Of a stretch of DNA of 27,353 nucleotides, positions 13,820 through 22,885 are shown piece after piece. This DNA comes from Deltaproteobacteria bacterium (lineage in GTDB: Bacteria > Desulfobacterota > Desulfobaccia > Desulfobaccales > Desulfobaccaceae). Position 1 is the stretch's first letter, and each line of letters starts with the position of its first letter. The position numbers and the translations under genes are program-made. The notes beneath the pieces are model-generated. The model searched no databases, was not told the DNA's origin, and saw only the letters and a program-made list of their open reading frames with translations. The stretch spans positions 1 to 27,353 of the forward strand of contig VGSX01000011.1 of assembly GCA_016874895.1 (NCBI GenBank), given 5' to 3'.

Positions 13820-13841
13820 CCTGAATGGCAGGCGATTCAGG
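13820..13841. promoter_or_regulatory. Inverted repeat upstream of the L,D-transpeptidase gene
   Basis: CCTGAAT (13820-13826) and ATTCAGG (13835-13841) are perfect inverted arms around GGCAGGCG, about 100 bp before the start codon. Possible operator; no regulator is indicated. Confidence 0.3.
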
Positions 13842-13943
13842 CGAAACACATTTAGGTCTGCAGATAAATAATATCGGCTCTTACGGCGCCGCCTCTTAGG
13901 GGAAGGAGGAGGCTGCCAGAATAAGGGAGGTTTGGGAGAAACG

Positions 13944-14984
13944 ATGGGGTCTCGGGGGTGGAAAAGCTTTCTGGTGGTACTGGCCTGTTCCCTGGTCTGC
14001 ACAGGCATTGGGTGGGCCGACACTATAATCAATCCTGATCTGTACAGTGAGTTAGGCGGGGGGTGGGAGGAATACACGGTAAAAAAGGGAGACCGGCTGC
14101 CCGCCATCGCCCAGCGTCGGGCCATGCGCTGGCGAGTGCTGGCCAAGCAGAATAACTTAAAAAATCCGGACACCCTGAAGCCGGGAACCGTCCTCAGGCT
14201 TAATAACACCTTTATTCTACCCAACGACTTGACGGACGGCCTGGTGGTGAACCTCCCGGAATTGGCGGTCTACCATTTTGAAAACGGCGTTTTGCGCCGG
14301 CGCTACGCCCTGGCTGCCGGCAGAACCGACTGGCAGACCCCCACCGGGAATTACAAGATACTAAACAAAGCTAAGAACCCCACCTGGCGGGTGCCCATCT
14401 CCATTCAGGATTACATGTGGGCCAAGGGATTACCCGTGGTTACGGAGGTGCCCCCAGGACCCAAAAACCCCCTGGGGGCCTACTGGATGGCCACCTCGGC
14501 GCCGGGGGTGGGCTTCCACGCCACCATCAAACCGTGGAGCATCGGCCACTTTGCTTCCCACGGCTGCCTGCGGATGCTGCCGGATGAAATCGAAGAACTT
14601 TTTCCCCTGATAGAAGTTGGCACCCCCGTGAAAATCATGTATAAACCTATAAAATTGGCCGTAACTTCGGATAACCGGGTGTTTTTGGAAGTGCATCGCG
14701 ACGTCTATAAAAAAGCGCCTAATCTGCTCAAGGATGTAGAGACTCTGATTAAAAACAAGCAGTTGGCCGACAGAGTAGATTGGCGCCGGGTTCACCAGGT
14801 GGTTAAAGAGCGGGATGGCGTGGCCGAGGACGTTACCCTCTATCCCCCTCGGGCGGAAGTCCTCTCCCCTATCAGCAACCGCCTTTATTCTGGTGAGATC
14901 GTCACCAAACCCGTTGATCCTCCCCTACCCCCCGAGGTACAGCCGGATATCAAGAAAAAGCCCGTGGCGCCGTCGGGATCGTAA
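13944..14984 (+). CDS. Exported LysM / L,D-transpeptidase (YkuD) protein
   Basis: A 346-residue envelope enzyme that probably makes 3-3 crosslinks or attaches proteins in peptidoglycan. Residues 1-25 form a signal peptide (basic start, hydrophobic core FLVVLACSLVCTG, likely cut after GWA). Residues about 43-87 are a LysM domain (EEYTVKKGDRLPAIAQRRA ... PGTVLRL). A YkuD domain follows with GRTDWQTPTGNYKI, GPKNPLGAYWMA, GVGFHAT and the catalytic HFASHGCLRM, whose Cys is the nucleophile. The Pro-rich C-terminus (KPVDPPLPPEVQPD) is probably a flexible tail. ATG at 13944 is preferred over TTG at 13932 since GGGAG lies 6-10 nt before it. An exported coiled-coil protein follows on the same strand. 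Confidence 0.92.
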   Translation: MGSRGWKSFLVVLACSLVCTGIGWADTIINPDLYSELGGGWEEYTVKKGDRLPAIAQRRAMRWRVLAKQNNLKNPDTLKPGTVLRLNNTFILPNDLTDGLVVNLPELAVYHFENGVLRRRYALAAGRTDWQTPTGNYKILNKAKNPTWRVPISIQDYMWAKGLPVVTEVPPGPKNPLGAYWMATSAPGVGFHATIKPWSIGHFASHGCLRMLPDEIEELFPLIEVGTPVKIMYKPIKLAVTSDNRVFLEVHRDVYKKAPNLLKDVETLIKNKQLADRVDWRRVHQVVKERDGVAEDVTLYPPRAEVLSPISNRLYSGEIVTKPVDPPLPPEVQPDIKKKPVAPSGS

Positions 14985-15063
14985 CGAAACGGATTAAGGG
15001 TCACAGGCCATAGAGGAATCTTGGCAGAGATCACAATGTTAACGATTCAGAGGAGAGATACGT

Positions 15064-15585
15064 ATGCATTCAGGATGGTTGAAGATATTGATTCTGTTGC
15101 TGATGGTATGCTGTTTGGGACTGAACCCACAAGGACTGGCGGCGCAGACCCCGCCCCAGGACCACGCCCAGATTTACAAACGGGCTGTCGCTGCCGTGGA
15201 CAGCGCCGAAAAAAAACTGGCGGGCAATTACACTGCCGAAGCTAAGTCACTGATAAAAGAGGCAAATTCTCTCTTTGGCATCCTGCAGAAGGAAATGCCG
15301 GAGAAAATGAAGACCATGGAGCTCACTTCCCGGCAGGAAGAACAGTGGAATGTGAACAACAAGATGGGCGAGGACAGCTCGGCCCAGGGCCAGAGGTTGG
15401 AGCAATCGGGCCTGGAGAAGCAGAGGCGAAGCGACCAGATGGAAGCCCAGGGGCAGCAGGATATGGCTGTTAAGTTGCAGCAGGAGGCCGTGCGGGAACT
15501 GAACCTATCCCAGAAAGCCCACCTGCGAGCGGCAATTTACCACCTGCGAAACCTGGAATTAACCTACAATTTTCTCAACAGATAA
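15064..15585 (+). CDS. Exported coiled-coil protein of unknown function
   Basis: A 173-residue protein with an N-terminal signal peptide (KILILLLMVCCLGLNPQGLA then AQT, likely cleavage after GLAA). The mature part is highly charged, rich in Gln, Glu, Lys and Ala, and nearly all helical with coiled-coil character (SRQEEQWNVNNKMGEDSSAQ; RRSDQMEAQGQQDMAVKLQQ). The double cysteine in the signal region is not a clear lipobox. AGGAGAG precedes the ATG at 15064 by 7 nt. It lies 79 bp after the L,D-transpeptidase gene on the same strand, so an envelope function and co-transcription are reasonable. No family is recognised. Confidence 0.75.
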   Translation: MHSGWLKILILLLMVCCLGLNPQGLAAQTPPQDHAQIYKRAVAAVDSAEKKLAGNYTAEAKSLIKEANSLFGILQKEMPEKMKTMELTSRQEEQWNVNNKMGEDSSAQGQRLEQSGLEKQRRSDQMEAQGQQDMAVKLQQEAVRELNLSQKAHLRAAIYHLRNLELTYNFLNR

Positions 15586-15676
15586 CCCTCAGGGTGGAAC
15601 AATGCGCGGCTACTTGGTCAGCAGGCATGATATCTACCTGATTGTTGCATATTTGGTTTTACGCCTCGATTTTTCT

Positions 15677-15706
15677 GAAAGCTGACAGCTGATAGCTGAA
15701 AGCCTC
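15677..15706. repeat. Solo end of the MITE-like family
   Basis: GAAAGCTGACAGCTGATAGC then TGAAAGCCTCT matches the reverse complement of the left end of copy A (6643-6790). No second end is near, so it is probably a remnant left 55 bp before the gap gene. Confidence 0.5.
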
Positions 15707-15760
15707 TAGAGACCTTAATCCCAAATTGACGAGCAGTAACTGCTTCAAAGGAGGTCGACG

Positions 15761-16768
15761 ATGGCAAAGGTGGCAATTAATGGCATGGGCAGAATCGGCC
15801 GGGCAGCCCTGAAGATCATCCAGGACACCCCGGAACTCGATCTGATCGCCGTAAATGATCTCATGGCCCTGGACAACCTGGTTTATCTCCTGCGCTATGA
15901 TACGGTTTACGGCCGCTATGATAAACCGGTGTCGGCCGGCCACGGCGTCCTGCACGTGGGGGACCGGGAAATTAAATTCCTCAGTGAAAAAGATCCCACC
16001 CAACTGCCCTGGCAGGCCATGAATATCGATTTCGTGTTCGAATGCACCGGCGTTTTCACCTCTCAGGAGGGACTGGAAAAACACATCACGGCCGGGGCCA
16101 AAAACGTTATCCTGTCGGCCCCTGTCAAGGGCGGCGGCGACGTTCCCATGGTGGTGCACTGTGTCAACACCCCGGAGGGCGAATGTCGGATTATTTCCAG
16201 CGCCAGCTGCACCACCAACTGCATTGCTCCCGTCATGGAGATTTTTGACCGCCACATCGGCATCAAAAAGGCCCTCATGACCACCATCCATGCTTATACC
16301 TCGTCCCAGGCCATCGTGGATGGGCCGGCTAAGAAAGTCAGACGCGGCCGGGCCGGCGCCGCCAATTTCGTGCCCACGTCCACCGGCGCGGCCAAGGCCA
16401 CCGCAGTGGCCCTCCCCCAGCTCAAGGGCAAATTCGACGGCCTGGCAGTGCGCGGCCCGGTGCCCGTGGGCTCCCTGGTGGACATTGTCCTGCTGGCGGC
16501 CCGGGCCACCACTGTGGAGGAAATCAACCGGATTTTCAAGGAAGAATCCGAAGGTCCCCGTTACAAAGGCGTCCTGGGGTATGCCGAGGATGAAATCGTC
16601 TCCTCCGATGTCATCGGCGACAGCCGGGCCTCTATTTTCGACCCCACCGGCACCATCGTGGTGGACGGCGATTTAGTAAAAATATTAAGCTGGTACGACA
16701 ACGAATGGGGGTATACCAACCAGATGATCCGGGAAGCCGTCCGTATTGCCAAGAGCTGCGGTATGTAA
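15761..16768 (+). CDS. gap: Glyceraldehyde-3-phosphate dehydrogenase
   Basis: A 335-residue type I GAPDH, the usual length. It oxidises glyceraldehyde-3-phosphate to 1,3-bisphosphoglycerate (or the reverse) in central carbon metabolism. Motifs: NGMGRIGRAALK for the dinucleotide fold, AVNDLM whose Asp at the end of beta-2 indicates NAD rather than NADP, the catalytic SSASCTTNCIAP with its Cys, HAYTSSQAIVDGPAKKVRRG, FVPTSTGAAKA and WYDNEWGYTNQM. NGMGRIG instead of NGFGRIG and the GRAGAANF segment show moderate divergence. AAAGGAGG lies 7 nt before the ATG. Hpt follows on the same strand after a hairpin. Confidence 0.95.
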   Translation: MAKVAINGMGRIGRAALKIIQDTPELDLIAVNDLMALDNLVYLLRYDTVYGRYDKPVSAGHGVLHVGDREIKFLSEKDPTQLPWQAMNIDFVFECTGVFTSQEGLEKHITAGAKNVILSAPVKGGGDVPMVVHCVNTPEGECRIISSASCTTNCIAPVMEIFDRHIGIKKALMTTIHAYTSSQAIVDGPAKKVRRGRAGAANFVPTSTGAAKATAVALPQLKGKFDGLAVRGPVPVGSLVDIVLLAARATTVEEINRIFKEESEGPRYKGVLGYAEDEIVSSDVIGDSRASIFDPTGTIVVDGDLVKILSWYDNEWGYTNQMIREAVRIAKSCGM

Positions 16769-16773
16769 CCCAA

Positions 16774-16795
16774 GGGGTGGGGAAGTCCCCACCCC
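16774..16795 (+). terminator. Hairpin after gap
   Basis: GGGGTGGGG and CCCCACCCC pair around AAGT, beginning 6 nt past the gap stop. No T-run follows, so ending of transcription may be partial, which would still allow read-through to hpt. Confidence 0.45.
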
Positions 16796-16889
16796 GCTTA
16801 TCGCCTCATGGCCTATTGACCGATATGTGACAGATCACCACCGATTATTTATCCCTGGCAGAGTGCAAAACGCCAGTGAGGGAAACGCC

Positions 16890-17411
16890 ATGCCGTCAGC
16901 CATCAGGCCCGTTATTACCCGGGAGCAGATTCAGGTGCGACTTCGGGAGCTGGCTGCCCGGATCAACCGTGATTACGCCGGCCAGGAAATCATCCTCATC
17001 GGCGTCTTGAAGGGCGTTTTCATCTTTTTGGCCGATCTTATCCGGTTGCTCACCATGCCGGTCCGGGTGGATTTTGTCCGCTTGCGCAGTTATGGTGAGA
17101 GCTCAACCTCCTCCGGCCGGGTGGTGATCACCCTGGATGCGGAACTCCCCCTCCAGGATCGTAACGTCCTCGTGGTGGAAGACATCATCGACAGCGGCCT
17201 GACCCTGGATTTCCTGCTGCAGCACCTCAGAAAGCAAGGCCCCAGGAGTTTAAAGGTCTGTTGTCTGACGGATAAGCGGGAGCGCCGGGCCATCGCCATC
17301 CCCCTTGATTATGTGGGGTTTACTGTGGAAAAAGGCTTCCTGGTGGGTTACGGTCTGGATTATGCCGAAAACCATCGACAATATCCGGATATTTCCGAGC
17401 TGGACGTATAA
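16890..17411 (+). CDS. hpt: Hypoxanthine phosphoribosyltransferase
   Basis: A 173-residue type I phosphoribosyltransferase for purine salvage, joining hypoxanthine or guanine to PRPP. Seen: ILIGVLKGVFIFLADLIR, VDFVRLRSYG, the PRPP-binding loop VLVVEDIIDSGLTL with adjacent acidic residues, CLTDKRERR, and the closing VGFTVEKGFLVGYGLDYAE(N)HR stretch with the base-pocket residues. The frame is open from 16746, but ATG at 16890 begins the conserved part and follows GAGGGAAA. Together with purine nucleoside phosphorylase at 3473-4306 it would complete a nucleoside-to-nucleotide salvage route. A small membrane protein gene starts 10 bp after its stop. Confidence 0.93.
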   Translation: MPSAIRPVITREQIQVRLRELAARINRDYAGQEIILIGVLKGVFIFLADLIRLLTMPVRVDFVRLRSYGESSTSSGRVVITLDAELPLQDRNVLVVEDIIDSGLTLDFLLQHLRKQGPRSLKVCCLTDKRERRAIAIPLDYVGFTVEKGFLVGYGLDYAENHRQYPDISELDV

Positions 17412-17420
17412 TCTGACGGT

Positions 17421-17633
17421 ATGCAAATTATAGGAATAGACCTCGGCTACATTCTCCTGGCCGCCGGGGCTGCGGTTTTTTGGCTCCTTCTACGGGAATT
17501 CAACTGCTGGTACTGGAAGATCAACGAGCGCCTGGCCCTCCTGGAGGATATCGTAGCCCGACTGGAAAGACTGGAAGCCCAACAACCTCCCCCTCCGACC
17601 GGACGCCAGTTCCCGGAAATAAATATTGATTAG
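17421..17633 (+). CDS. Small membrane-anchored coiled-coil protein
   Basis: A 70-residue protein with one hydrophobic helix (YILLAAGAAVFWLLLREFNC, about 10-29) followed by a short amphipathic heptad region (INERLALLEDIVARLERLEA) and a Pro-rich tail (QQPPPPTGRQ). It probably sits in the inner membrane with a cytoplasmic coiled coil that oligomerises. ATG at 17421 lies 10 bp after the hpt stop with only a weak upstream ribosome site, suggesting coupling to hpt. No family is recognised. The 17634-17927 spacer that follows has no confident gene. Confidence 0.6.
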   Translation: MQIIGIDLGYILLAAGAAVFWLLLREFNCWYWKINERLALLEDIVARLERLEAQQPPPPTGRQFPEINID

Positions 17634-17927
17634 TTCGGCCCGCAGAAAACGCCCCGTCGCCGACCCGCACCAGAATTTCATCCCGGCAGCCAGTTCAGCC
17701 GGCAGCTCCTTTAGGGACATATACGGTTCATGGCAGCAATCAGTGGGGATGACGCCGAGATGAGCCTAAGCGCCATCGGTAATGATCCCGAAAAGTTCCG
17801 TGAGATCATCAAAAGATACCGTTCTGATCATAGGGTCACAAACAGGCACGGCCTTGCCTTGCAAAGGAATGATTTTTTGTTACTATATAGTATTAAAGCA
17901 AGATAACCGGGAAGGCTGTCCGTCTCC

Positions 17928-18680
17928 ATGTTGAAGAAGACATTTATTCACCTCCCCCAGGTGGGGCCGGCCACGGAGCTCCATTTCTGGCGGCAGGGGC
18001 TGCACACCTGGGAGGATTTTTTGGCCGCCCGGGCCGTTCCGGGTCTGAATCCCCTGCGGCTCACTGACTTGCAACGCCAGCTGGAGCAATCCCTGGGGCA
18101 TCTGGACCATCCGTCCTATTTTGGGAGACGACTGCCGCCCGGGGAGCGCTGGCGACTGTTTAAGCAATACCAGCCGCAAACGGCTTATGTGGACATCGAA
18201 ACCACCGGCTCGCACTGGCCGCATCTGTGGGTGACGGTCATCGGCCTTTATGACGGGCAAAATTTCCACCAATTCGTGCAGGGCGAAAATCTTTGGGATT
18301 TCCTGGAGATCATCGATAATTATAAGATGCTGGTGACTTTTAACGGCTCTCAATTCGATCTGCCGGTGTTGCAGGCCTTTTTCGAGGGCCGAGGCTTCCG
18401 GCAGACCCACATCGACCTGCGCTTTGTCCTGGCCCGCCTGGGTTTCAAGGGCGGCTTGAAAAGAATCGAGCCGCAGTTCGGCCTGGACCGTCCCTCCGAC
18501 CTGGCCGGTCTGGACGGCTATGACGCGGTGCTGTTGTGGGAGCGTTCCCGGCGGGGAGACCGAGCCGCCCGGGACCTGCTGCTGCGTTATAATCAGGAAG
18601 ATGTCATTAATCTGGAGTCCCTCATGGAACAGGCCTATGAGCTTGCCTGCCGAAGGGTCCTGGCCCCGGTGAAACCGTGA
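17928..18680 (+). CDS. YprB-like 3'-5' exonuclease (RNase H-like, DEDD)
   Basis: A 250-residue protein of the YprB/ribonuclease H-like family. The exonuclease acid residues are visible: YVDIETTGS (first Asp and Glu), VTFNGSQFDLPVL (second Asp) and YNQEDVINLESL (last Asp with the preceding Tyr), matching a DEDDy arrangement. The N-terminal 85 residues precede the nuclease fold and include FIHLPQVGPATE, a helix-hairpin-helix-like turn common at the start of such proteins. No ribosome site is strong before ATG at 17928. An AT-rich stretch just upstream (TTGCAA-N19-TATATA) may be its promoter. Natural substrate is not known from sequence. Confidence 0.8.
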   Translation: MLKKTFIHLPQVGPATELHFWRQGLHTWEDFLAARAVPGLNPLRLTDLQRQLEQSLGHLDHPSYFGRRLPPGERWRLFKQYQPQTAYVDIETTGSHWPHLWVTVIGLYDGQNFHQFVQGENLWDFLEIIDNYKMLVTFNGSQFDLPVLQAFFEGRGFRQTHIDLRFVLARLGFKGGLKRIEPQFGLDRPSDLAGLDGYDAVLLWERSRRGDRAARDLLLRYNQEDVINLESLMEQAYELACRRVLAPVKP

Positions 18681-18723
18681 AAACCTCGTTTCCCTCTTTA
18701 GTAAAATAAGATATAGTATAGAT

Positions 18724-18852
18724 GTAGGCGTTCGGCTCTCGGCAATCAGCTTTCAGCAAAAACAATGAGTTAACTCAATTTTGGGAACACGCCGAAAATC
18801 AGCCATTTTATCCTGATAAGTTTCTTTGTTAGCTGACCGCTGAATGTTTACG
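18724..18852. mobile_element. MITE-like element, copy B (129 bp)
   Basis: It begins GTAGGCGTTCGGCTCTCGGC and ends AGCTGACCGCTGAATGTTTACG, inverted repeats that match copy A at 6643-6790. The left interior CAGCAAAAACAATGAGTTA is also shared; the middle is diverged and shorter by about 19 bp. It sits between the YprB-like gene and proS. Confidence 0.55.
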
Positions 18853-18961
18853 AATAAGTAATGCTTGAGTTAAAAAGGATCGTGCCGGTCTGGGTGGTCA
18901 GATAAAGCAGACCACTGTAAAGGTTCGCGCCCGATTCCCCCGAGGCGGCAAGGAGAGTTGC

Positions 18962-20674
18962 ATGCGTTATGCCAGGATGTTGCTTCCCACCCTGAAAGAG
19001 ACGCCGGCGGAAGCGGAAACCATCTCACACCAGTTGCTGTTGCGGGCCGGCCTGATTCGCAAGCTGGCTTCCGGCATTTATGACTACCTCCCCGTGGGCT
19101 TGAGGGTTTTGCGCAAGGTGGAAGCCATTGTCCGGGAAGAGATGAACCGGGCCGGGGCCCAGGAAGTGCTGCTGCCGGCCGTGCAGCCGGCGGAACTGTG
19201 GCAGGAATCGGGCCGCTGGCAGGTTTACGGCAAGGAACTGCTGCGTTTCCGGGACCGGCATGACCGGGACTACTGCTTCGGGCCGACCCATGAAGAGGTA
19301 ATCACCGACCTGGTGCGTCGGGAGGTGCACTCCTACCGGCAACTGCCCCTCAATCTGTATCAGATCCAGACCAAGTTCCGGGATGAAATCAGGCCCCGGT
19401 TCGGCCTCATCCGGGGCCGGGAATTCATCATGAAAGACGGCTACAGCTTCGACGCCACCGAAGCCGGGGCGGATGAGACCTATCAGGCTATGTATGAGGC
19501 CTACGGGCGCATCTTCAGCCGCTGCGGCCTGCGCTTTAAAACCGTGGAGGCCGACTCCGGCCCCATCGGCGGCAGTTTTTCCCACGAATTCATGGTGTTG
19601 GCCGAAACCGGGGAAGACGTCGTGGTTTCCTGCACCGCCTGCGCCTATGCCGCCAATCTGGAGAAGGCCCAGGTCGCGCCGCCGTCAAACCCTGGCAGCG
19701 ACCCCCCTGCGCCCCTGGAGAAAGTATACACCCCGGAGGTCCGCACGGTGACGGAGGTGGCGGATTTTCTACAATTGCCGGTGGAAAAGGTCCTTAAAAC
19801 GTTGCTCTATGAGACCGAGGCCGGGGTGGTGGCAGTGCTGCTCCGGGGCGATCACGAGGTCAATGAGGTCAAGCTGAAAAATTTCCTTAAAGTGCAGGAT
19901 GTTAACCTGGCCACAGAGGCCGTGGTGCAGCGGGAAACCAGGGCTCCCGTGGGTTTTGCCGGCCCTTTGGGTCTGCAGCTCCCTCTCTACGCCGATCACA
20001 GTCTCCGTTCCACGGCCAACCTGGCGGCGGGGGCCAACGAGGATCAGCACCACTATATCAATGTGAATATCGAACGGGATTTAGGCATCCGGGAATTTGC
20101 CGACCTGCGCCAGGTGGCCCCCTCCGACTTCTGCCCCCGCTGCCGCGGTGCCCTGGAATTTCTCCGGGGCATCGAAGTGGGGCATGTTTTTAAGCTGGGC
20201 TATAAATATTCCCAGGCCATGAACGCCACCTACCTGGACGCCCAGGGCCAGGAACAGCTCATGTATATGGGCTGCTACGGCATCGGTGTCAGCCGCATCG
20301 TGGCCGCGGCCATCGAACAGAACAACGATGCCGACGGCATTATCTTTCCGGTGCCCCTGGCGCCGTTCCAGGTGCTGCTGGTTCCCATTGCAGTTAATGA
20401 CACCCACACCATGGGCGTGGCCGAACCGCTTTACGAAGAGCTTACTGCTCTCGGACTGGAAGTTTTGTTTGACGACCGGGATGAGCGTCCCGGCATAAAA
20501 TTCAAAGACGGCGATCTGCTGGGCATCCCTTTCCGGGTGGTTCTGGGCCCCAAAACCCTGGCCCGGGAAGCAGCGGAAGTGCGTCATCGCCGCACCCGGG
20601 AAATGCAGTTGGTGCCCCTCAATGCCTTGCCGGGGTTTCTCCAGGACCGCCTCCGGATGGAGATGCTCCCCTAA
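18962..20674 (+). CDS. proS: Prolyl-tRNA synthetase, bacterial type with editing domain
   Basis: A 570-residue class II aminoacyl-tRNA synthetase, the normal length of the ProS form with a YbaK-type insertion between motifs 2 and 3. Seen: LPVGLRVLRKVEAIVREEMN (motif 1 region), TKFRDEIRPRFGLIRGREFIMKD (motif 2), the inserted editing domain around KVLKTLLYETEAGVVAVLLRGDHEVNEVKL, MGCYGIGVSRIVAAAIEQ (motif 3), and the C-terminal anticodon-binding domain from PLAPFQVLLVPI. A CPRC motif and two further cysteines (C-T-A-C) are present. AAGGAGAG precedes ATG at 18962. Rsh starts 12 bp after its stop, suggesting an operon linking proline charging and stringent response. Confidence 0.97.
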   Translation: MRYARMLLPTLKETPAEAETISHQLLLRAGLIRKLASGIYDYLPVGLRVLRKVEAIVREEMNRAGAQEVLLPAVQPAELWQESGRWQVYGKELLRFRDRHDRDYCFGPTHEEVITDLVRREVHSYRQLPLNLYQIQTKFRDEIRPRFGLIRGREFIMKDGYSFDATEAGADETYQAMYEAYGRIFSRCGLRFKTVEADSGPIGGSFSHEFMVLAETGEDVVVSCTACAYAANLEKAQVAPPSNPGSDPPAPLEKVYTPEVRTVTEVADFLQLPVEKVLKTLLYETEAGVVAVLLRGDHEVNEVKLKNFLKVQDVNLATEAVVQRETRAPVGFAGPLGLQLPLYADHSLRSTANLAAGANEDQHHYINVNIERDLGIREFADLRQVAPSDFCPRCRGALEFLRGIEVGHVFKLGYKYSQAMNATYLDAQGQEQLMYMGCYGIGVSRIVAAAIEQNNDADGIIFPVPLAPFQVLLVPIAVNDTHTMGVAEPLYEELTALGLEVLFDDRDERPGIKFKDGDLLGIPFRVVLGPKTLAREAAEVRHRRTREMQLVPLNALPGFLQDRLRMEMLP

Positions 20675-20686
20675 TCAAAGGCCGCC

Positions 20687-22843
20687 ATGGCAGTCAGAAT
20701 CATCCGCATCAATGACATCATCGATGAAGTCCTGGTTCATCACCCCGAGGCCGATATTTCCCTTATTCAGAAAGCCTATGTTTTTTCGGCCCAATCCCAT
20801 GAAGGCCAGACGCGGCTGAGCGGCGAACCCTATCTTTCCCACCCCCTGGAAGTATCCTACCTCATCGCTCAGATGGGGTTGGACTCGGTTTCCGTGGTCT
20901 GCGGCCTCCTGCACGATACCGTGGAGGACACCAACACCAGCCTGGACGACCTGGACGAGCTCTTCGGCGAGGAAGTGGCCGATATAATTAACGGCGTCAC
21001 CAAGATCAGCCAGATCTCCTTCGATAAAAAGATCGACCAGCAGGCGGAATACATCCGCAAGATGATCCTGGCCATGTCCCATGACATCCGGGTCATCCTG
21101 GTGAAGCTGGCCGACCGGGTCCACAATATGCGCACCCTGGGCTACATGAAGCCGGAGAGTCAGAAACGGGTGGCCCGGGAAACCCTGGATATCTTCGCCC
21201 CCTTGGCCGGCCGCCTGGGTATGGGCCGCCTCAAGGCCGAACTGGAAGACCTGGCCTTTTATTATCTAGAACCCGAAATCTATCAGCAGATCCAGGATGG
21301 ATTGGCCCGGAAGCGGGGCGAACGGGAACAGTATATCAAAGAAATTACCGCCATGATCCAGGAGAAACTGGCCTCGCAGGGTCTCAAAGGAGAGGTCAAA
21401 GGCCGTTCCAAGCATTATTTCGGCATCTACCGCAAGATGCAGGCCCAACGGATCAGCCTGGACCAGGTTTATGATCTCATCGCCTTCCGAATCATCCTGC
21501 AGACTCTGGCCGAGTGCTATGAAACCCTGGGCCTGATCCATTCCCTGTGGCGGCCGGTCCCGGGTAGGTTCAAAGACTATATCGGCATGCCCAAAACCAA
21601 CCAGTATCGCTCCCTGCATACCACTGTCATCGGTCCTTACGGCGAGAGGATGGAAATCCAGATCCGCACCCAGGAGATGGATAAGATCGCTGAAGAAGGC
21701 ATCGCGGCCCACTGGGCCTACAAAGAGCGACGTCAGGTGCAGCAGGACGATAACCTGCGCTTTTCCTGGCTCCGGCAGATCATCGAGTGGCAGAAAGACC
21801 TGACCAACCCCCAGGATTTTCTCAACACCGTGCGGATGGAGCTTTATCCCGAAGATGTGTTTGTCTTCACCCCCAAGGGGGAGATCAAAGAGTTGCCCAA
21901 GGGCTCCACCCCGGTGGATTTCGCCTACGCCATCCACAGCGAAGTGGGTCACCAATGCACCGGCGCCAAGGTCAACGGTCGCATGGTCCCCCTGAAACAT
22001 GAGCTGCAACACGGCGATATCGTGGAAATTATAACTTCCCCCTCCCACACCCCCAGCCGGGACTGGCTCCAGTTCGTCAAAACCACCCGGGCCCGGGGCA
22101 GAATCAAACAGTGGCTAAAAACCGTGGAACGGGAGAGGAGCATAACTCTGGGCAGGGAAATCCTGGAGCGGGAAATGCGCAAGGCCGGCCTGAACCTGGG
22201 TAAGTTGCTCAAATCAGGGGAAGACCTGCAGCGGGTGGCCCGGGAAATGTCCTATGTGCGCATCGACGATCTGCTGGCCGGGGTGGGATTCGGCAAGGTC
22301 TCCGCCAACCAGGTGATTACCCGATTGCTGCCCAAGGAAGAGCAGGCGCCCGTGGAAGCCGAGGTCCCCTCCAAAACGGTGGCCAAAGCCACCGCAGCGG
22401 ACCGGGGCGGCATCAAAGTCAAGGGCCTGGACGATATCCTCATCAATCTGGCACACTGCTGCAACCCCATCCCCGGCGACGCCATCATGGGCTACATCAC
22501 CCGAGGCAAAGGGGTAACCATTCACCGGGAGGAATGCCCGGTGCTGGCCCGCACCGAGTCCATGCGCCACCTGCCGGCCGCATGGGACGGGGTGGCCGGA
22601 GGCCGGCATCCCGTCCGCATCCAGGTTATCTCGGTGGACAAACCAGGACTCCTGGCCGACATCAGCGTGGCCCTGAAACAGGCCGAGGCCAATGTCCTCA
22701 AGGCCAGCATCGAAACCACGGTGGACCAGAAGGGCCTGTCCTGGTTCACCATCGAAGTCACCGACACCACCCATCTGGCCAAGGTGCTCAGCGCCATCAA
22801 GAGAGTTAAAAACGTCATCAGTGTCAACCGGGTAATGCGGTAA
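20687..22843 (+). CDS. rsh: Bifunctional (p)ppGpp synthetase/hydrolase, RelA/SpoT homologue
   Basis: A 718-residue long RSH protein. The N-terminal HD hydrolase domain is intact: H52 (YLSHPLEV), H76-D77 (LLHDTVEDT) and the KLADRVHNMRTL segment. The synthetase domain has YFGIYRKM, VYDLIAFRII and the RFKDYIGMPKTNQYRSLHT motif; the basic RFKD form is the one found in bifunctional enzymes as opposed to the EFDD form of synthetase-only RelA. A TGS domain (VFVFTPKGEIKELPKGSTPV), a helical region, a Cys/His segment (LAHCCNPIPGD) and a C-terminal ACT domain (VISVDKPGLLADISVAL) follow. It sits 12 bp after proS. The ribosome site is weak, consistent with coupling. Confidence 0.96.
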   Translation: MAVRIIRINDIIDEVLVHHPEADISLIQKAYVFSAQSHEGQTRLSGEPYLSHPLEVSYLIAQMGLDSVSVVCGLLHDTVEDTNTSLDDLDELFGEEVADIINGVTKISQISFDKKIDQQAEYIRKMILAMSHDIRVILVKLADRVHNMRTLGYMKPESQKRVARETLDIFAPLAGRLGMGRLKAELEDLAFYYLEPEIYQQIQDGLARKRGEREQYIKEITAMIQEKLASQGLKGEVKGRSKHYFGIYRKMQAQRISLDQVYDLIAFRIILQTLAECYETLGLIHSLWRPVPGRFKDYIGMPKTNQYRSLHTTVIGPYGERMEIQIRTQEMDKIAEEGIAAHWAYKERRQVQQDDNLRFSWLRQIIEWQKDLTNPQDFLNTVRMELYPEDVFVFTPKGEIKELPKGSTPVDFAYAIHSEVGHQCTGAKVNGRMVPLKHELQHGDIVEIITSPSHTPSRDWLQFVKTTRARGRIKQWLKTVERERSITLGREILEREMRKAGLNLGKLLKSGEDLQRVAREMSYVRIDDLLAGVGFGKVSANQVITRLLPKEEQAPVEAEVPSKTVAKATAADRGGIKVKGLDDILINLAHCCNPIPGDAIMGYITRGKGVTIHREECPVLARTESMRHLPAAWDGVAGGRHPVRIQVISVDKPGLLADISVALKQAEANVLKASIETTVDQKGLSWFTIEVTDTTHLAKVLSAIKRVKNVISVNRVMR

Positions 22844-22885
22844 AGGCCGGTTTCCGGTAATTAAATAATGTTAGGAGGTTTACTT

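Noticed and set aside
17490..17720. A 76-codon minus-strand frame opposite the small membrane protein gene
   Set aside because: Overlaps the better-supported hpt-linked frame and has no ribosome site; the end is a reverse reading of the membrane helix.
17760..17906. A 48-codon plus-strand frame (starts MSLSAIGNDP) before the YprB-like gene
   Set aside because: No good ribosome site, and its second half lies in the AT-rich promoter region of the next gene; too little support.
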